64,000 bases of DNA, from NCBI RefSeq assembly GCF_002979775.1, contig NZ_PCPR01000003.1, forward strand, positions 1 through 64,000. Direction: 5' to 3'. Under the pieces are notes generated by a model, which was not told where the DNA came from, searched no databases, and saw nothing but the letters and a program-made list of their open reading frames with translations. Below, one piece after another: positions 51,149 to 60,878 of this stretch; the stretch's first letter is position 1; the number at the start of each line of letters is the position of its first letter. Made by a program: the position numbers and the translations under genes. This stretch comes from Arthrobacter sp. MYb23. GTDB lineage: Bacteria > Actinomycetota > Actinomycetes > Actinomycetales > Micrococcaceae.

Positions 51149-52450
51149 ATGGTCAGCACGCCCACCCGCACCCGCGGCAAAGAACCCCGGGACGGGAAGT
51201 CCAAGGCCGCATCTGTTGACGGCAGCCGCCCCAAAGGGCTCCGCGGACACCTGCGCGGCTTTTGGGAGAGCCTCGAAGGCAAAAGCAAAGCACCCAACAG
51301 CTCCACGTACTACCTGATTCTCGGCTGCGCCCTGGCGTTGACGGCCATCGGGATCATGATGGTGTTGTCCGCCTCAAGTGTCGAAGCTATTTCCGAGGGC
51401 AAGTCGCCGTACGCTGATGCCCTCAAGCAGGCGCTCTTCGGTGTTGTTGGGCTCATTGCCATGTACGTCATTTCACGGACCAACGTGAACTGGATGAAGA
51501 AACTGTCCTGGTGGGCGCTCGGCGCCGTGATTGTTCTTCTGGCCTTGGTCCAGGTCATGGGCAACACCGTCAACGGCAACAAGAACTGGATCGACCTCGG
51601 AGGTATCACTCTCCAGCCTTCGGAGATGGCCAAACTGATCCTCTGCGTGTGGATCGCTGCCGTTCTGGCGCGGAAGCAGAAACTGCTTCACCGTTGGATG
51701 CACGTCATCATTCCCGTGGTTCCCGGTGCAGGGCTCGTCATTGCCTTGGTGATGTTGGGCAACGACCTCGGAACAGTCATCGTCATCGCGGCGATCACCG
51801 CTGCCGGACTATATTTCGCCGGTGTTCCCGGCCGTATGCTGGCAATTGCCGGCGCGGTAGGTGCGCTCGGCGCTGTCCTGGGCACCATCAGCAGCCAAAA
51901 CCGGATCTGCCGCATTACCTCGTGGCTGGGGACAGCCTCCACGCAGTGCACCGAGCAGTTCGACTTCGATTTCCAATCCACCAATGGCATGTACGGCCTG
52001 GCGCAAGGGAGCTGGACCGGATTGGGCCTGGGTCAAAGCCGGCAGAAATACAACTGGCTGCCGGAGGCACACAACGACTTTATCTTTGCCATTATTGGCG
52101 AGGAACTCGGCCTGGTGGGAACCATCGTGGTGCTCGTCCTGTTCGCCATTCTTGGCATCGCCATTTTCCGCGTAGTGGTGAGGCAGACCGACCCGTTCCA
52201 GCGCACCCTCGCCGGTGGCATCATGGTGTGGCTGCTCGGCCAAGCGAGCATGAATATGGCCGTGGTGACCCAGCTCCTTCCCGTGGTGGGCGTGCCTCTT
52301 CCTTTCATCTCCTATGGAGGCTCCGCGCTGATCATGTCACTCTGCGGTGTGGGCGTAGTGTTGTCTTTGGCCCGAGGCCAATTGCCGGCGCAACAGCGTT
52401 CAGGATTCTTCCCGCGCCTCATGTCCAAGACCGCACGAAAGCGTACCTAG
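51149..52450 (+). CDS. ftsW: Septal peptidoglycan polymerase FtsW (SEDS family)
   Basis: FtsW is the SEDS glycosyltransferase that polymerises septal glycan with FtsI. The 433-residue protein has a basic cytoplasmic N-tail of about 50 residues, then about ten membrane helices. Motifs include GNKNWIDLGGITLQPSEMAK, the loop EAHNDFIFAIIGEELGLVG and LPFISYGGSALI. It lies between murD and murG with very short gaps, so it is surely in the same transcript. Confidence 0.94.
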   Translation: MVSTPTRTRGKEPRDGKSKAASVDGSRPKGLRGHLRGFWESLEGKSKAPNSSTYYLILGCALALTAIGIMMVLSASSVEAISEGKSPYADALKQALFGVVGLIAMYVISRTNVNWMKKLSWWALGAVIVLLALVQVMGNTVNGNKNWIDLGGITLQPSEMAKLILCVWIAAVLARKQKLLHRWMHVIIPVVPGAGLVIALVMLGNDLGTVIVIAAITAAGLYFAGVPGRMLAIAGAVGALGAVLGTISSQNRICRITSWLGTASTQCTEQFDFDFQSTNGMYGLAQGSWTGLGLGQSRQKYNWLPEAHNDFIFAIIGEELGLVGTIVVLVLFAILGIAIFRVVVRQTDPFQRTLAGGIMVWLLGQASMNMAVVTQLLPVVGVPLPFISYGGSALIMSLCGVGVVLSLARGQLPAQQRSGFFPRLMSKTARKRT

Positions 52451-52456
52451 CACTTC

Positions 52457-53575
52457 ATGACTTCTGACTCCACCAACGTGCCCAAGCCCTTGTCCGTCGT
52501 CCTTGCCGGCGGCGGAACTGCCGGTCACGTCAGCCCGCTCTTGGCTATTGCCGATGCCATCAAGGACAGACGTCCGGACGCCGCCATCCTGGCTGTTGGG
52601 ACGCCGTCGGGCATGGAAACCCGGCTCGTTCCTGCGGCCGGGTACGAGCTCGCCACCATCGACCGCGTTCCCTTTCCGCGGCGCCCGTCGGCGGACCTCG
52701 TTAAGCTGCCTGCCCGGTTGAGCGGCGCGGTGCGGCAGGCACGGCGCATCCTGGAGGAGTCCCGTGCCGATGTTTTGGTGGGTGTGGGTGGCTACGTCTG
52801 CACGCCCATGTACCTCGCTGCCCGGAAACTTCGGATTCCCATCGTTATCCACGAGGCCAACATGAAGGCCGGCCTGGCTAATCGTGTGGGTGCCAGGTTC
52901 ACCAAGCATGTTGCCGTGGCATTTGCCGGGACCCGCTTGCGGGGCGCGCGCCATGTGGGCATGCCCATGCGCCGGGCCATCTCGCAATTGGACAGGACCG
53001 TAGCTGCGCCTGCGGCAAAGGCCTCCTTGGGGCTTGATGCCAACCGCCCGGCTTTGATCGTCACAGGCGGCTCCTCAGGGGCGCTGAGTATCAACCGTGC
53101 CATCACTGCTGCTCTCCCGGCACTGGCGGCTGCCGGTATTGAGACCCTTCACATCACAGGCAAGGGCAAAGCGGTCAAAGATGACGACGGCGGCCTTCTC
53201 GCCGCTGACGGCTACCGGCAGGTCGAGTACGTGGACGGTATGGAGAACGTCTATGCCGCTGCCGACGTCATCCTCGCCCGTGCCGGAGCCGGAACTGTCA
53301 GCGAAGTAGCTGCGGTGGGACTTCCAGCTGTATTTGTGCCCTTGCCCATTGGAAATGGCGAGCAGGCGCTGAACGCGGCCCCCTTGGTTGACGCGGGCGG
53401 CGCGCTGATGATCAGTGACGAAGACCTCAGCCCGGAATGGCTCCGGAGCGAATTGATTCCGTTGCTGACAGACCCCAGCAGGCTCAACCGCATGGCCCGG
53501 AAATCGGAAGCCCTTGGTATCAGAAACGCCGATCAGCGCATGGCTGATCTTGTCTTGGAAGCGGTATCCGCATGA
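52457..53575 (+). CDS. murG: Lipid II synthase MurG
   Basis: MurG transfers GlcNAc to lipid I, making lipid II on the inner face of the membrane. The 372-residue GT28 enzyme has the N-terminal glycine loop [38 protein letters not shown] with HEAN, and in the C-domain [15 protein letters not shown] and the donor-binding [13 protein letters not shown]. It overlaps murC by four bases (ATGA). Confidence 0.96.
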   Translation: MTSDSTNVPKPLSVVLAGGGTAGHVSPLLAIADAIKDRRPDAAILAVGTPSGMETRLVPAAGYELATIDRVPFPRRPSADLVKLPARLSGAVRQARRILEESRADVLVGVGGYVCTPMYLAARKLRIPIVIHEANMKAGLANRVGARFTKHVAVAFAGTRLRGARHVGMPMRRAISQLDRTVAAPAAKASLGLDANRPALIVTGGSSGALSINRAITAALPALAAAGIETLHITGKGKAVKDDDGGLLAADGYRQVEYVDGMENVYAAADVILARAGAGTVSEVAAVGLPAVFVPLPIGNGEQALNAAPLVDAGGALMISDEDLSPEWLRSELIPLLTDPSRLNRMARKSEALGIRNADQRMADLVLEAVSA

Positions 53576-54942
53576 CCAACAGCATCGCCCGGATTGAGTC
53601 CCTCGGACGCGTCCACTTCATCGGAATTGGCGGAGTGGGAATGTCCGCTGTCGCGCGCATCATGGTGTCGCGGGGCGTCCCGGTCAGTGGAACCGATATC
53701 AAGGACCTTCCGGTGATGCGGGACCTCTCCCTGGCAGGTGCGCGCATTGCAGTAGGCTACGACGCCGGAAACCTGGGCAATGCGCAGACGGTCGTCGCTG
53801 GTTCAGCCATCCGTGCCGACAACCCGGAGTTGGTTGCGGCGCGTGAGGCCGGGCTGCCCGTACTGCACCGCTCGGAAGCGCTGGCCGCCACGATGGCCGG
53901 CCACCGGGTTGTCACCGTAGCGGGTACCCACGGCAAGTCCACCACCACCTCCATGGTGGCTGTCCTGCTGAAGGAAGCCGGCCTGGATCCCTCCTTCGCC
54001 ATTGGCGCCAATGTTCCGGCACTCGGCGTCAACGCGGCCCACGGAGGATCTGACATTTTCGTGGCAGAGGCCGATGAATCGGACGGATCATTCCTGAACT
54101 ACCGTCCGTTGATTGCCGTGGTCACCAACGTCGAGGCCGATCACTTGGATCATTACGGGACGCCGGAAGCCGTCTTCGCTTCCTTTGATGCGTTCGCCGC
54201 GCTCCTGCCTGCCCATGGCGTTCTGCTGGCGTGTGCCGACGACGCCGGAGCCCGGTCCCTGGCAGAACGCACAGCGTCCACGGGAACAACCCGGGTGTTG
54301 ACCTACGGAACTTCCCCAGACGCGGACGTCCAGCTCCACGACGGCGGTCCGGGCGACGTTTCGGTTGTTCTTGGCGGAGATGTCCACAAGCTTGAACTGC
54401 AGGTACCCGGACGGCACAACGCCTTGAACGCGGCAGCCGCGTTCGCCGTCGCCGTCGAACTCGGAGTGGAACCCGGCGCCGCGGCAGCTGCGCTGGGCCA
54501 CTTCACGGGTGCGTCACGGCGATTTGAACTCAAAGGCCAGGGGAGGGGAGTGCGGGTCTATGACGACTACGCACACCATCCCACGGAGGTCCGCGCAGCT
54601 CTATCGGCAGCACGCTCCGTGGCCGCCGGCAACAAAGTGCACGTCCTCTTCCAGCCGCACCTGTTTTCGCGGACCCGTGAGTTCGCTCAGGAGTTCGCTG
54701 CCGCTTTGAATCTGGCGGACACAGCTTTGGTCCTGGATATCTATCCTGCCCGCGAGGATCCGATCCCCGGGGTAACAAGCACGCTGATTACGGATCACTT
54801 GGTGAAGGGCCGGCTCGTTTCAGCTGATGAAGCGGTGGACGCTGTGACAGCCGTGGCAAGCGAAGGCGACGTCGTCCTGACGGTCGGAGCCGGAGACGTC
54901 ACTGCCTATGGGCCTCTCATCGTGGCGGCGTTGGATGGCTAG
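53572..54942 (+). CDS. murC: UDP-MurNAc:L-alanine ligase MurC
   Basis: MurC adds L-alanine to UDP-MurNAc, the first peptide step of wall synthesis. This 456-residue protein has [18 protein letters not shown] at the N-terminus, the ATP loop [17 protein letters not shown], the substrate segment [14 protein letters not shown] and [15 protein letters not shown] in domain 3. Having murC after murG and before ftsQ is the normal dcw order. Confidence 0.96.
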   Translation: MTNSIARIESLGRVHFIGIGGVGMSAVARIMVSRGVPVSGTDIKDLPVMRDLSLAGARIAVGYDAGNLGNAQTVVAGSAIRADNPELVAAREAGLPVLHRSEALAATMAGHRVVTVAGTHGKSTTTSMVAVLLKEAGLDPSFAIGANVPALGVNAAHGGSDIFVAEADESDGSFLNYRPLIAVVTNVEADHLDHYGTPEAVFASFDAFAALLPAHGVLLACADDAGARSLAERTASTGTTRVLTYGTSPDADVQLHDGGPGDVSVVLGGDVHKLELQVPGRHNALNAAAAFAVAVELGVEPGAAAAALGHFTGASRRFELKGQGRGVRVYDDYAHHPTEVRAALSAARSVAAGNKVHVLFQPHLFSRTREFAQEFAAALNLADTALVLDIYPAREDPIPGVTSTLITDHLVKGRLVSADEAVDAVTAVASEGDVVLTVGAGDVTAYGPLIVAALDG

Positions 54943-55906
54943 CACCCGCAAGCCCACCTTCAAACCCGGTACGAGCCGCCCAAGCAAGGCAGGCAGCCCC
55001 GGCGGTGACTCAGCGGAGGTCATCAGTGCTCAGCGCTCCGTTGAACCGGATACGAAGAACTCTGCGGGGAGGGCAGTCACGGACAATACGGCGGCCAGTG
55101 CCAAGCCCGTGGGGGGTGCCACGAAGGTGACCGGTGCCGCTAAGGCGACCGGTGCCGCTAAGGCCGGCAAGGAGTCCCCGGCCGGCAACGTCATAGCATT
55201 TCCCGAGCCCAAAAACCGCCGTCAGCGACGACTCGTTCTCTGGACGCTTTCAGTGGTGGCTGTGGTGGTGGGGGCCCTGATTGCAGGGGCCGTCTTTTCG
55301 CCGGCGTTGGCAGTCCGCACCATTACCGTGGACGGAACAGCGTTAGTCACCCCGGATGCCGTGAAGGGCGCACTTTCCGGCCTCGAAGGCAAGCCGTTAC
55401 CGCAAGTCACCGAGCAGGAAATCAACGAGCTCCTGAAACCCCTCGTGCAGGTCCGTTCGGCCACCATGGAAGCGCGGCCGCCGTCTGAGTTGCTGGTGCA
55501 CGTGGATGAGCGCGTCCCGGTGGCACTGCTCAAGCAGGGGGACAGCTACGTGATGGTGGATGTGGACGGCGTGCAACTCGGCGCAACACAGGATTTGGCT
55601 ACTGTGGCACTACCCCTTATAGATGCTGGCGTGGGGACCACCAACACGGAGTTATTCAAGGCAATTGCTGCCGTTCTGGACACCCTGCCTGCAGATATCC
55701 TGGCCAGAATGTCTACTGCTTCTGCTGCATCACCCGACGCCGTTGAGCTGAAGCTGGTAGATGGAAAGACGGTAGTGTGGGGCAATGCCGAAGACAGGGA
55801 ACTGAAGGCGAAGGCACTTGAAGCGCTACTGAGGATGCCGGCGGACCCCAAGGTCCCGGTCAGTGTCTACGATGTCAGTGTGCCAAGGCATCCCTTCACA
55901 AAATAG
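54935..55906 (+). CDS. ftsQ: Division protein FtsQ (DivIB)
   Basis: FtsQ is the bitopic divisome protein that binds FtsL and FtsB. The 323 residues have a long polar N-tail with two near-identical TGAAKA units (near residues 66-77), a membrane helix (about 103-125), a POTRA domain (AVRTITVDGTALVTPDAVKG) and a beta domain. The ATG at 54935 overlaps the murC stop by eight bases; an ATG at 54908 is also in frame. No ftsA or ddl is present between murC and ftsZ. Confidence 0.9.
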   Translation: MASTRKPTFKPGTSRPSKAGSPGGDSAEVISAQRSVEPDTKNSAGRAVTDNTAASAKPVGGATKVTGAAKATGAAKAGKESPAGNVIAFPEPKNRRQRRLVLWTLSVVAVVVGALIAGAVFSPALAVRTITVDGTALVTPDAVKGALSGLEGKPLPQVTEQEINELLKPLVQVRSATMEARPPSELLVHVDERVPVALLKQGDSYVMVDVDGVQLGATQDLATVALPLIDAGVGTTNTELFKAIAAVLDTLPADILARMSTASAASPDAVELKLVDGKTVVWGNAEDRELKAKALEALLRMPADPKVPVSVYDVSVPRHPFTK

Positions 55907-56024
55907 GCAGTATTGAGAACGTAACCTGCGGCCGGCGGTGGCCTTATTTCGCGGCAATCACACGACACGCGCAAGCGGAGATTGCATGTGGGAACCAGAG
56001 GAAATACCGTCGCAGTAGAGTTAC

Positions 56025-56030
56025 TTGACA
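56025..56030 (+). promoter_or_regulatory. ftsZ: Candidate -35 of an ftsZ promoter
   Basis: TTGACA is a perfect -35 hexamer. TAGAGG at 56048-56053, 17 bases downstream, would be a weak -10 and lies inside the FtsR-type box. A weak -10 with an activator box fits activation by FtsR, by inference. Confidence 0.45.
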
Positions 56031-56038
56031 TAACTATA

Positions 56039-56070
56039 ACCTTCAACTAGAGGGTTAAGGTCCAAGAATT
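56039..56070 (+). promoter_or_regulatory. Putative FtsR box upstream of ftsZ
   Basis: The element reads ACCTTCAACTAGAGGGTTAA and continues to 56070. From 56044 to 56070 it matches the parA upstream element (6240-6266) at 22 of 27 positions. It lies about 53-84 bases before the ftsZ GTG. FtsR is known to activate ftsZ in Corynebacterium, and its gene is in this window. Confidence 0.6.
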
Positions 56071-56122
56071 CAAGTTGGACTCGATCAGTTTCGCTATAGG
56101 ACACAAGCAAGGGGCACGAAAC

Positions 56123-57343
56123 GTGGCAGCACCGCAGAATTACTTGGCCGTCATCAAGGTCGTCGGCATCGGCGGCGGTGGCGTGAACGCAGTCAACCGT
56201 ATGATCGAGGTCGGCCTTCGGGGCGTCGAGTTCATCGCCATCAACACCGACGCGCAGGCGCTGCTCATGAGCGACGCCGACGTCAAGCTCGACGTCGGGC
56301 GTGAGCTCACCCGCGGCCTCGGCGCCGGGGCTAACCCCGAGGTCGGCAAGCAGGCAGCAGAAGACCACGCCGACGAGATCGAAGAAGTTCTCCGCGGCGC
56401 TGACATGGTCTTCGTCACGGCAGGCGAGGGCGGTGGCACCGGAACCGGTGGCGCTCCCGTGGTCGCGCGCATCGCCCGCTCCCTGGGTGCGCTGACCATC
56501 GGCGTCGTGACCCGTCCGTTTACGTTCGAAGGCCGGCGCCGTGCAGGCTCTGCCGAGGCCGGCATTGACGCCCTCCGCGACGAAGTGGACACCTTGATCG
56601 TCATCCCCAACGATCGCCTCCTGTCCATCAGCGACCGCAACGTCTCCGTCCTTGACGCCTTCCGCTCAGCGGACCAGGTACTTCTGTCCGGCGTCCAGGG
56701 CATCACTGACCTCATTACCACTCCCGGTCTGATCAACCTGGACTTCGCTGACGTCAAGTCAGTCATGCAGGGTGCAGGATCGGCGCTGATGGGCATTGGT
56801 TCCGCCCGTGGTGAAGACCGCGCCGTCAAGGCCGCGGAACTCGCTATCGCCTCCCCGCTCCTGGAGGCTTCCATTGACGGTGCCCACGGTGTCCTGCTGT
56901 CCATCCAAGGCGGCTCTGATCTTGGTCTCTTCGAAATCAACGAGGCCGCGCGCCTTGTTCAGGAAGTGGCCCACCCGGAAGCGAACATCATCTTCGGCGC
57001 CGTCATTGACGACGCCTTGGGCGATGAAGCGCGCGTGACCGTTATCGCCGCAGGCTTTGACGACGTCAAGGCAACCTCGCCTTCCATGGATCAGTCCCGC
57101 CCGGCCCAGAACCCGGTGCCTTCGGAAAGGCCTGCTGCTCCGAGCAGTGCGCCGTCCAACGCTGCAGCCCCGCAGCACGCAACGGCAGGAATCGGTGCTG
57201 CAGGCCTGAGCAACTGGGGCCAGCAGCGCCCCTCGGCCCTGCCCGCAGACTCCGGCTTCGACGTCGACCTCCCCGCAGTGGTGGAGCCCGACCTCTCGGG
57301 CAGCCGCTCCGATGATCTCGATGTTCCTGACTTCTTGAAGTAA
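56123..57343 (+). CDS. ftsZ: Cell division GTPase FtsZ
   Basis: FtsZ is the tubulin homologue that forms the Z ring. The 406-residue protein has the glycine loop GGGTGTG at residues 103-109, the T7 loop NLDFADVK at 205-212 and the C-terminal peptide [10 protein letters not shown] that binds partners such as SepF. A Pro/Ala/Ser linker of about 80 residues precedes that tail. The GTG at 56123 (AAPQNYLAV) follows AAGGGG; an ATG at 56075 is open but not conserved. Confidence 0.97.
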   Translation: MAAPQNYLAVIKVVGIGGGGVNAVNRMIEVGLRGVEFIAINTDAQALLMSDADVKLDVGRELTRGLGAGANPEVGKQAAEDHADEIEEVLRGADMVFVTAGEGGGTGTGGAPVVARIARSLGALTIGVVTRPFTFEGRRRAGSAEAGIDALRDEVDTLIVIPNDRLLSISDRNVSVLDAFRSADQVLLSGVQGITDLITTPGLINLDFADVKSVMQGAGSALMGIGSARGEDRAVKAAELAIASPLLEASIDGAHGVLLSIQGGSDLGLFEINEAARLVQEVAHPEANIIFGAVIDDALGDEARVTVIAAGFDDVKATSPSMDQSRPAQNPVPSERPAAPSSAPSNAAAPQHATAGIGAAGLSNWGQQRPSALPADSGFDVDLPAVVEPDLSGSRSDDLDVPDFLK

Positions 57344-57368
57344 GCCACGTTCGGAGAGTCAGTACCAG

Positions 57369-58142
57369 GTGTTTTGGTGGCGAAATGAAGTACGGCCCGG
57401 CGTTTCTGTAGCCTTCACGGATACAGGCGCCGGGAACCTGGCTCTCCATGTGCAGGACGATCCCCTGGAAGTCATGGCTCGTCGCTCCCGGTTGGAACTG
57501 GCTGCTGGCCTGGATGGCGGCTCGGGTGCGCGGCGGTTCCAGTACATGGACCAAGTCCATGGAAATCACGTTGAGTTCATTGAAGCGTATGGTCCTGGAC
57601 CAACGGCTGATGCCCTGGTAGCTGCTGCTCCTGCGTCGTCCGCGGCTTCCGGGCGCCTGGCAACCTCCCCGCGCCCCACCATGACCCCGCAAGCAGTTCA
57701 GCCTCTGGCCGTCATGGTGGCTGATTGTGTCCCGGTTCTGCTCGTTGGTACCGGCCCGGGTGACAGTCCCGTCCTGGCTGCTGCCCATGCCGGGCGTCCC
57801 GGTGTCGCTTCAGCGGTGGTACCTGCTACCGTCGCGGAAATGCGACGCCGGGGAGCTGTGGATATCAGCGCTTGGCTGGGGCCCTCCATTTGTGGGTCCT
57901 GCTATGAGGTCCCGGAACAGCTGCGTGCTGAAGTGGCAGCAAAGAATCCAGAGACCTGGTCTTCCACCTCGTGGGGAACGCCTGCCCTTGACTTGCCGGC
58001 GGGTGTCCGGGCCCAGCTGGCCGCGCTGGATGTCCCCGTGGAGTATTCGGGGGAATGCACCCTCGAGAACGACTCCCTTTTTTCCTACCGGCGGGATTCC
58101 CTGACCGGTCGATTCGCAGGTTTGGTGTGGACGCATGACTAG
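57369..58142 (+). CDS. pgeF: Purine nucleoside phosphorylase/laccase-domain protein (YfiH/PgeF family)
   Basis: This 257-residue YfiH-family protein follows ftsZ in most actinobacteria. The metal-binding His/Cys/His set is MDQVHGNHVEF, VADCVPVLL and AAAHAGRPGV. Members have been called multicopper oxidase, purine nucleoside phosphorylase and a peptidoglycan-editing factor, so the true role is unsettled; the dcw position fits the last. The GTG at 57369 is used. It overlaps the next gene by eight bases. Confidence 0.87.
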   Translation: MFWWRNEVRPGVSVAFTDTGAGNLALHVQDDPLEVMARRSRLELAAGLDGGSGARRFQYMDQVHGNHVEFIEAYGPGPTADALVAAAPASSAASGRLATSPRPTMTPQAVQPLAVMVADCVPVLLVGTGPGDSPVLAAAHAGRPGVASAVVPATVAEMRRRGAVDISAWLGPSICGSCYEVPEQLRAEVAAKNPETWSSTSWGTPALDLPAGVRAQLAALDVPVEYSGECTLENDSLFSYRRDSLTGRFAGLVWTHD

Positions 58143-58893
58143 CTTTGAAGATGGCGACGAACAGCGGGAAGAGTCAACTGGCGACCCCCGCGCCGCTGAA
58201 CTCGCTGACCGGCTGGGGTTGGTGCGGCAGCGGATTGAGTCGGCCGCCCGTGCTGCAGGTCGTAGTGATCTGCCCACACTGATGGTGGTGACCAAGTTCC
58301 ATCCCGCGGATGATGTCCGCCGCCTGGCAGCCCTTGGCGTGAAGGACGTCGGTGAGAACCGTGACCAGGAAGCAGCCTCCAAAAGTGCTGAACTTTCAGG
58401 GATTGACGTCCGGTGGCATTTCATCGGCCAGCTTCAGAGCAATAAGGCGAAGTCCGTGGTCCGGTACGCCGCCTCGGTCCAGTCCGTTGATCGTCCGCAG
58501 CTTGTGGAGGCTTTGGCCAAAGCGGTCGCCCGGGAGAAGGATGCCACCGGCCGCGGTGATCTTGACTGCTTCATCCAGGTCAGCTTGGACCACGACGCCG
58601 GGGCGCACCGGGGTGGCGCCAGCCCCTCGGATGTTGAGCTGCTTGGCGAAAAGATAGCGTCGGCGGACGGACTCGTATTGTCCGGACTGATGGCTGTGGC
58701 ACCGTTGGGGGTTGATCCGAATGCCGCGTTTGAGCGGCTGGCGGGGATTTCCGAGGCGCTCCGGGCACTGCATCCGGCCGCAGTGGGAATTTCTGCCGGA
58801 ATGAGCCAGGACCTGGAAGCCGCGGTGAGGTTCGGGGCGACACACCTGAGAATTGGCTCCGATATTCTCGGTTCCCGTCCAGCCGTGGGGTAG
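58135..58893 (+). CDS. PLP homeostasis protein (YggS/YlmE family)
   Basis: This 252-residue TIM-barrel protein binds pyridoxal phosphate and keeps PLP and related amino-acid pools in balance. The PLP Lys is in LMVVTKFHP near residue 52. HFIGQLQSNKAKSVV, a QVSLDHD stretch and MSQDLEAAVRFGATHLRIGS are typical. It is known as ylmE in dcw clusters. The stop is followed by a 85-base gap with an inverted repeat. Confidence 0.93.
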   Translation: MTSFEDGDEQREESTGDPRAAELADRLGLVRQRIESAARAAGRSDLPTLMVVTKFHPADDVRRLAALGVKDVGENRDQEAASKSAELSGIDVRWHFIGQLQSNKAKSVVRYAASVQSVDRPQLVEALAKAVAREKDATGRGDLDCFIQVSLDHDAGAHRGGASPSDVELLGEKIASADGLVLSGLMAVAPLGVDPNAAFERLAGISEALRALHPAAVGISAGMSQDLEAAVRFGATHLRIGSDILGSRPAVG

Positions 58894-58901
58894 CGTCAAA
58901 G

Positions 58902-58930
58902 TATTGGAATGACGGGCCGGGGTTCCAATA
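58902..58930. promoter_or_regulatory. Inverted repeat upstream of sepF
   Basis: TATTGGAA (58902-58909) is the exact inverse of TTCCAATA (58923-58930) with a 13-base gap, in the 85 bases between the YggS gene and sepF. It lies 49 bases before the sepF ATG and may be an operator or a small hairpin. Confidence 0.5.
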
Positions 58931-58978
58931 TGTCAAGTCATGGCGGCCCGCCTACTGCAGAAACGATAGGAGTGCACC

Positions 58979-59515
58979 ATGGCTGGCGCTCTGCGCAAGA
59001 CAATGATCTATCTTGGGCTCGCCGACGGCGATGAACACTACGAATCTGAGCAGTCCGTCGCCACGCACCACGATGAAGAACGCCCCCAGGCACAGGAAAG
59101 GGAAGAGCGCCGTGCGCCTGCTCCCGTCCGGGAAGTTGTCCGTGAAATGCCCACTGTAGATGCCGAAGAGGAATACCGCGCACCCGTGACACCCATCAAG
59201 CGTGCGGCGTCCAGCCGCGAAGATGCCTCGGGCCTGAGGCAGATCACCACCGTTCACCCGCGTTCTTACAATGATGCCAAAGTCATCGGTGAGAGCTTCA
59301 GGGATGGCATTCCGGTCATCATGAATGTCACTGACATGGGCGAATCCGATGCCAAGCGGCTTGTGGACTTCTCGGCCGGCCTCGTGTTTGGCCTCCACGG
59401 CAGCATCGAGAGGGTGACCAACAAAGTCTTCCTGTTGTCGCCGTCGTACGTTGAGGTCATCGGGGATGACAAAAAGGCCAGCGAAACGCAGGCCAGCTTC
59501 TTCAACCAGAGCTGA
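58979..59515 (+). CDS. sepF: Cell division protein SepF
   Basis: SepF links FtsZ to the membrane and is essential where FtsA is absent, as here. The 178-residue protein begins [14 protein letters not shown], a membrane-binding amphipathic helix. A polar linker of about 60 residues follows, then the DUF552 core (about 85-172) with [18 protein letters not shown] and [15 protein letters not shown]. The ATG at 58979 has GATAGGAG upstream. Confidence 0.95.
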   Translation: MAGALRKTMIYLGLADGDEHYESEQSVATHHDEERPQAQEREERRAPAPVREVVREMPTVDAEEEYRAPVTPIKRAASSREDASGLRQITTVHPRSYNDAKVIGESFRDGIPVIMNVTDMGESDAKRLVDFSAGLVFGLHGSIERVTNKVFLLSPSYVEVIGDDKKASETQASFFNQS

Positions 59516-59530
59516 CAATAGTTTTTTGCG

Positions 59531-59560
59531 GATGCCAGGCGGGTCAACCCGCCTGGCATC
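59531..59560. terminator. Strong hairpin after sepF
   Basis: GATGCCAGGCGGGT pairs perfectly with ACCCGCCTGGCATC around a two-base loop, 15 bases after the sepF stop. No T-tract follows. It may lower expression of the yggT gene downstream. Confidence 0.6.
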
Positions 59561-59621
59561 TGTGTTGCAATAGTAAGGACCGATCGGCATTCCGGAACAA
59601 GTGGGAGATCTGAGCTAACTC

Positions 59622-59909
59622 GTGGGCATTGTTTTCGGCCTTATCTATATTGTGTTGTTGCTGTTCTTCATTGCCCTGATCATCCGACTCATCTTTGAAT
59701 GGGTCCAGATGTTCGCCCGCCAGTGGCGGCCCAGGGGTGTGGCGTTGGTTACAGCCCATGTGGTCTACTCCGTTACTGATCCTCCGCTCAGCAGGCTCAG
59801 GAAGCTGATACCACCCCTTCAGTTGGGTGGAATATCCCTGGATTTGGGGTTCTTGATCCTGATTATTGCCGTGAGCATTGCCATGGCAGTGACGAGGAGC
59901 TTGGCGTAG
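59622..59909 (+). CDS. YggT-family membrane protein
   Basis: This 95-residue protein has two membrane helices (about 3-25 and 70-92) and the YggT core MFARQWRPRGVALVTAHVVY followed by VTDPPLSRLRKLIPPL. The family lies between sepF and divIVA in Gram-positive bacteria; its role in division or osmotic stress is unclear. The GTG at 59622 is used. Confidence 0.9.
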   Translation: MGIVFGLIYIVLLLFFIALIIRLIFEWVQMFARQWRPRGVALVTAHVVYSVTDPPLSRLRKLIPPLQLGGISLDLGFLILIIAVSIAMAVTRSLA

Positions 59910-59962
59910 CTGCTCCGCGGAACCGGGGCCACCGATGGTCCATAGGCCGCAAATTCTCCAAA

Positions 59963-60004
59963 TCAACACGATGGTGTTGAATTGGAGGAACAAGATGATA
60001 TTTA
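59963..60004 (+). promoter_or_regulatory. divIVA promoter with an 18-base palindrome
   Basis: TCAACAC-GATG-GTGTTGA (59963-59980) has perfect seven-base arms. It overlaps TTGAAT (59977-59982), a plausible -35, with TATTTA (59999-60004) as -10 after 16 bases. The arrangement suits a repressor of divIVA; the regulator is unknown. Confidence 0.5.
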
Positions 60005-60065
60005 GGTACCGTAGTTTTGAACGGCCGGAAGGCCTACTGACTAACTAGACCAACGAGGTGACCAG

Positions 60066-60764
60066 ATGGCTTTGACGCCAGAAGACGTTGTCAACAAGCG
60101 CTTTCAGCCGACCAAGTTCCGCGAAGGCTACGACCAGGACGAGGTTGATGACTTCCTCGACGAGATCGTGGTGGAACTTCGCCGCTTGAACCAGGAGAAC
60201 GACGAACTTCGCAAGAAGCTCGGCGAAGCCGGCTCGGCCGTTCCCGCTGCAACTGCTGCGGCTCCGGTCGTCGAGAAGGTTCCGGCCCCGGTCAAGGTTG
60301 ACAAGGAAGCTGAGGCGAAGGCTGAAGCCGAAGCCAAGGCCGCAGATGCAGCCAAGAAGAAGGAAGCCGAGCAGGCTGCAGCCGCTGCTGCAGCGCCCAA
60401 GGCTCCCGCTGCAAGCAACAGCGTCACCCCGTCCGCTGAGTCCGCTGCGGGCCTGCTGGCCATGGCGCAGCAGATGCACGACAAGCACGTTTCCGACGGC
60501 GCACAGCAGAAGGAAAAGATCATTGCCGAGGCTCAGATCGAGGCTTCCAGCCTCGTCAACGACGCCCAGGAGAAGTCCCGCAAGATCCTTGGTGCCCTTG
60601 AGCAGCAGCGCTCCGTTCTCGAGCGGAAGGTTGAGCAGCTCCGAGGCTTCGAGCGTGACTACCGTTCACGCCTGAAGGCTTACATCGAAGGTCAGCTCCG
60701 CGACCTCGACGCCCGTGGTTCCGTCGCTGCCCCTGAGGTTGGCGAAGCAACCGCTGACGTTTAG
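60066..60764 (+). CDS. divIVA: Polar growth protein DivIVA (Wag31)
   Basis: DivIVA binds curved membrane at the poles and directs tip growth in actinobacteria. The 232-residue protein has the N-terminal LTPEDVVNKRFQPTKFREGY membrane-binding motif and a first coiled coil. A Lys/Ala/Glu-rich linker (about 60-125) and a second coiled coil (EAQIEASSLVNDAQEKSRKI) follow. The ATG at 60066 is preceded by CGAGGTGACC. In mycobacteria Wag31 is a Ser/Thr kinase substrate; a phosphosite is not evident here by eye. Confidence 0.94.
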   Translation: MALTPEDVVNKRFQPTKFREGYDQDEVDDFLDEIVVELRRLNQENDELRKKLGEAGSAVPAATAAAPVVEKVPAPVKVDKEAEAKAEAEAKAADAAKKKEAEQAAAAAAAPKAPAASNSVTPSAESAAGLLAMAQQMHDKHVSDGAQQKEKIIAEAQIEASSLVNDAQEKSRKILGALEQQRSVLERKVEQLRGFERDYRSRLKAYIEGQLRDLDARGSVAAPEVGEATADV

Positions 60765-60775
60765 CAAGTATTCTG

Positions 60776-60812
60776 AAAGCCGGTGGCTGAGGACTCCTCG
60801 GCCACCGGCTTT
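60776..60812 (+). terminator. Terminator after divIVA
   Basis: AAAGCCGGTGGC pairs with GCCACCGGCTTT with an inner GAGGA/TCCTC pair, 12 bases after the divIVA stop. It ends the dcw cluster. Confidence 0.8.
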
Positions 60813-60878
60813 CGCTGTTAAAGACTGACAGCGGTTAAAAGCTGACTGCAGCCCGCACGCTTCCCGAATGAAAGCACT

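Noticed and set aside
49548..51149. 533-residue open frame opposite murD
   Set aside because: A full antisense shadow of murD with no family likeness and no ribosome binding site.
55122..55165. Short repeat in ftsQ
   Set aside because: Two near-identical 18-base units encode TGAAKA in the polar tail. It is real but short and in a disordered region, so it is not listed as a separate finding.
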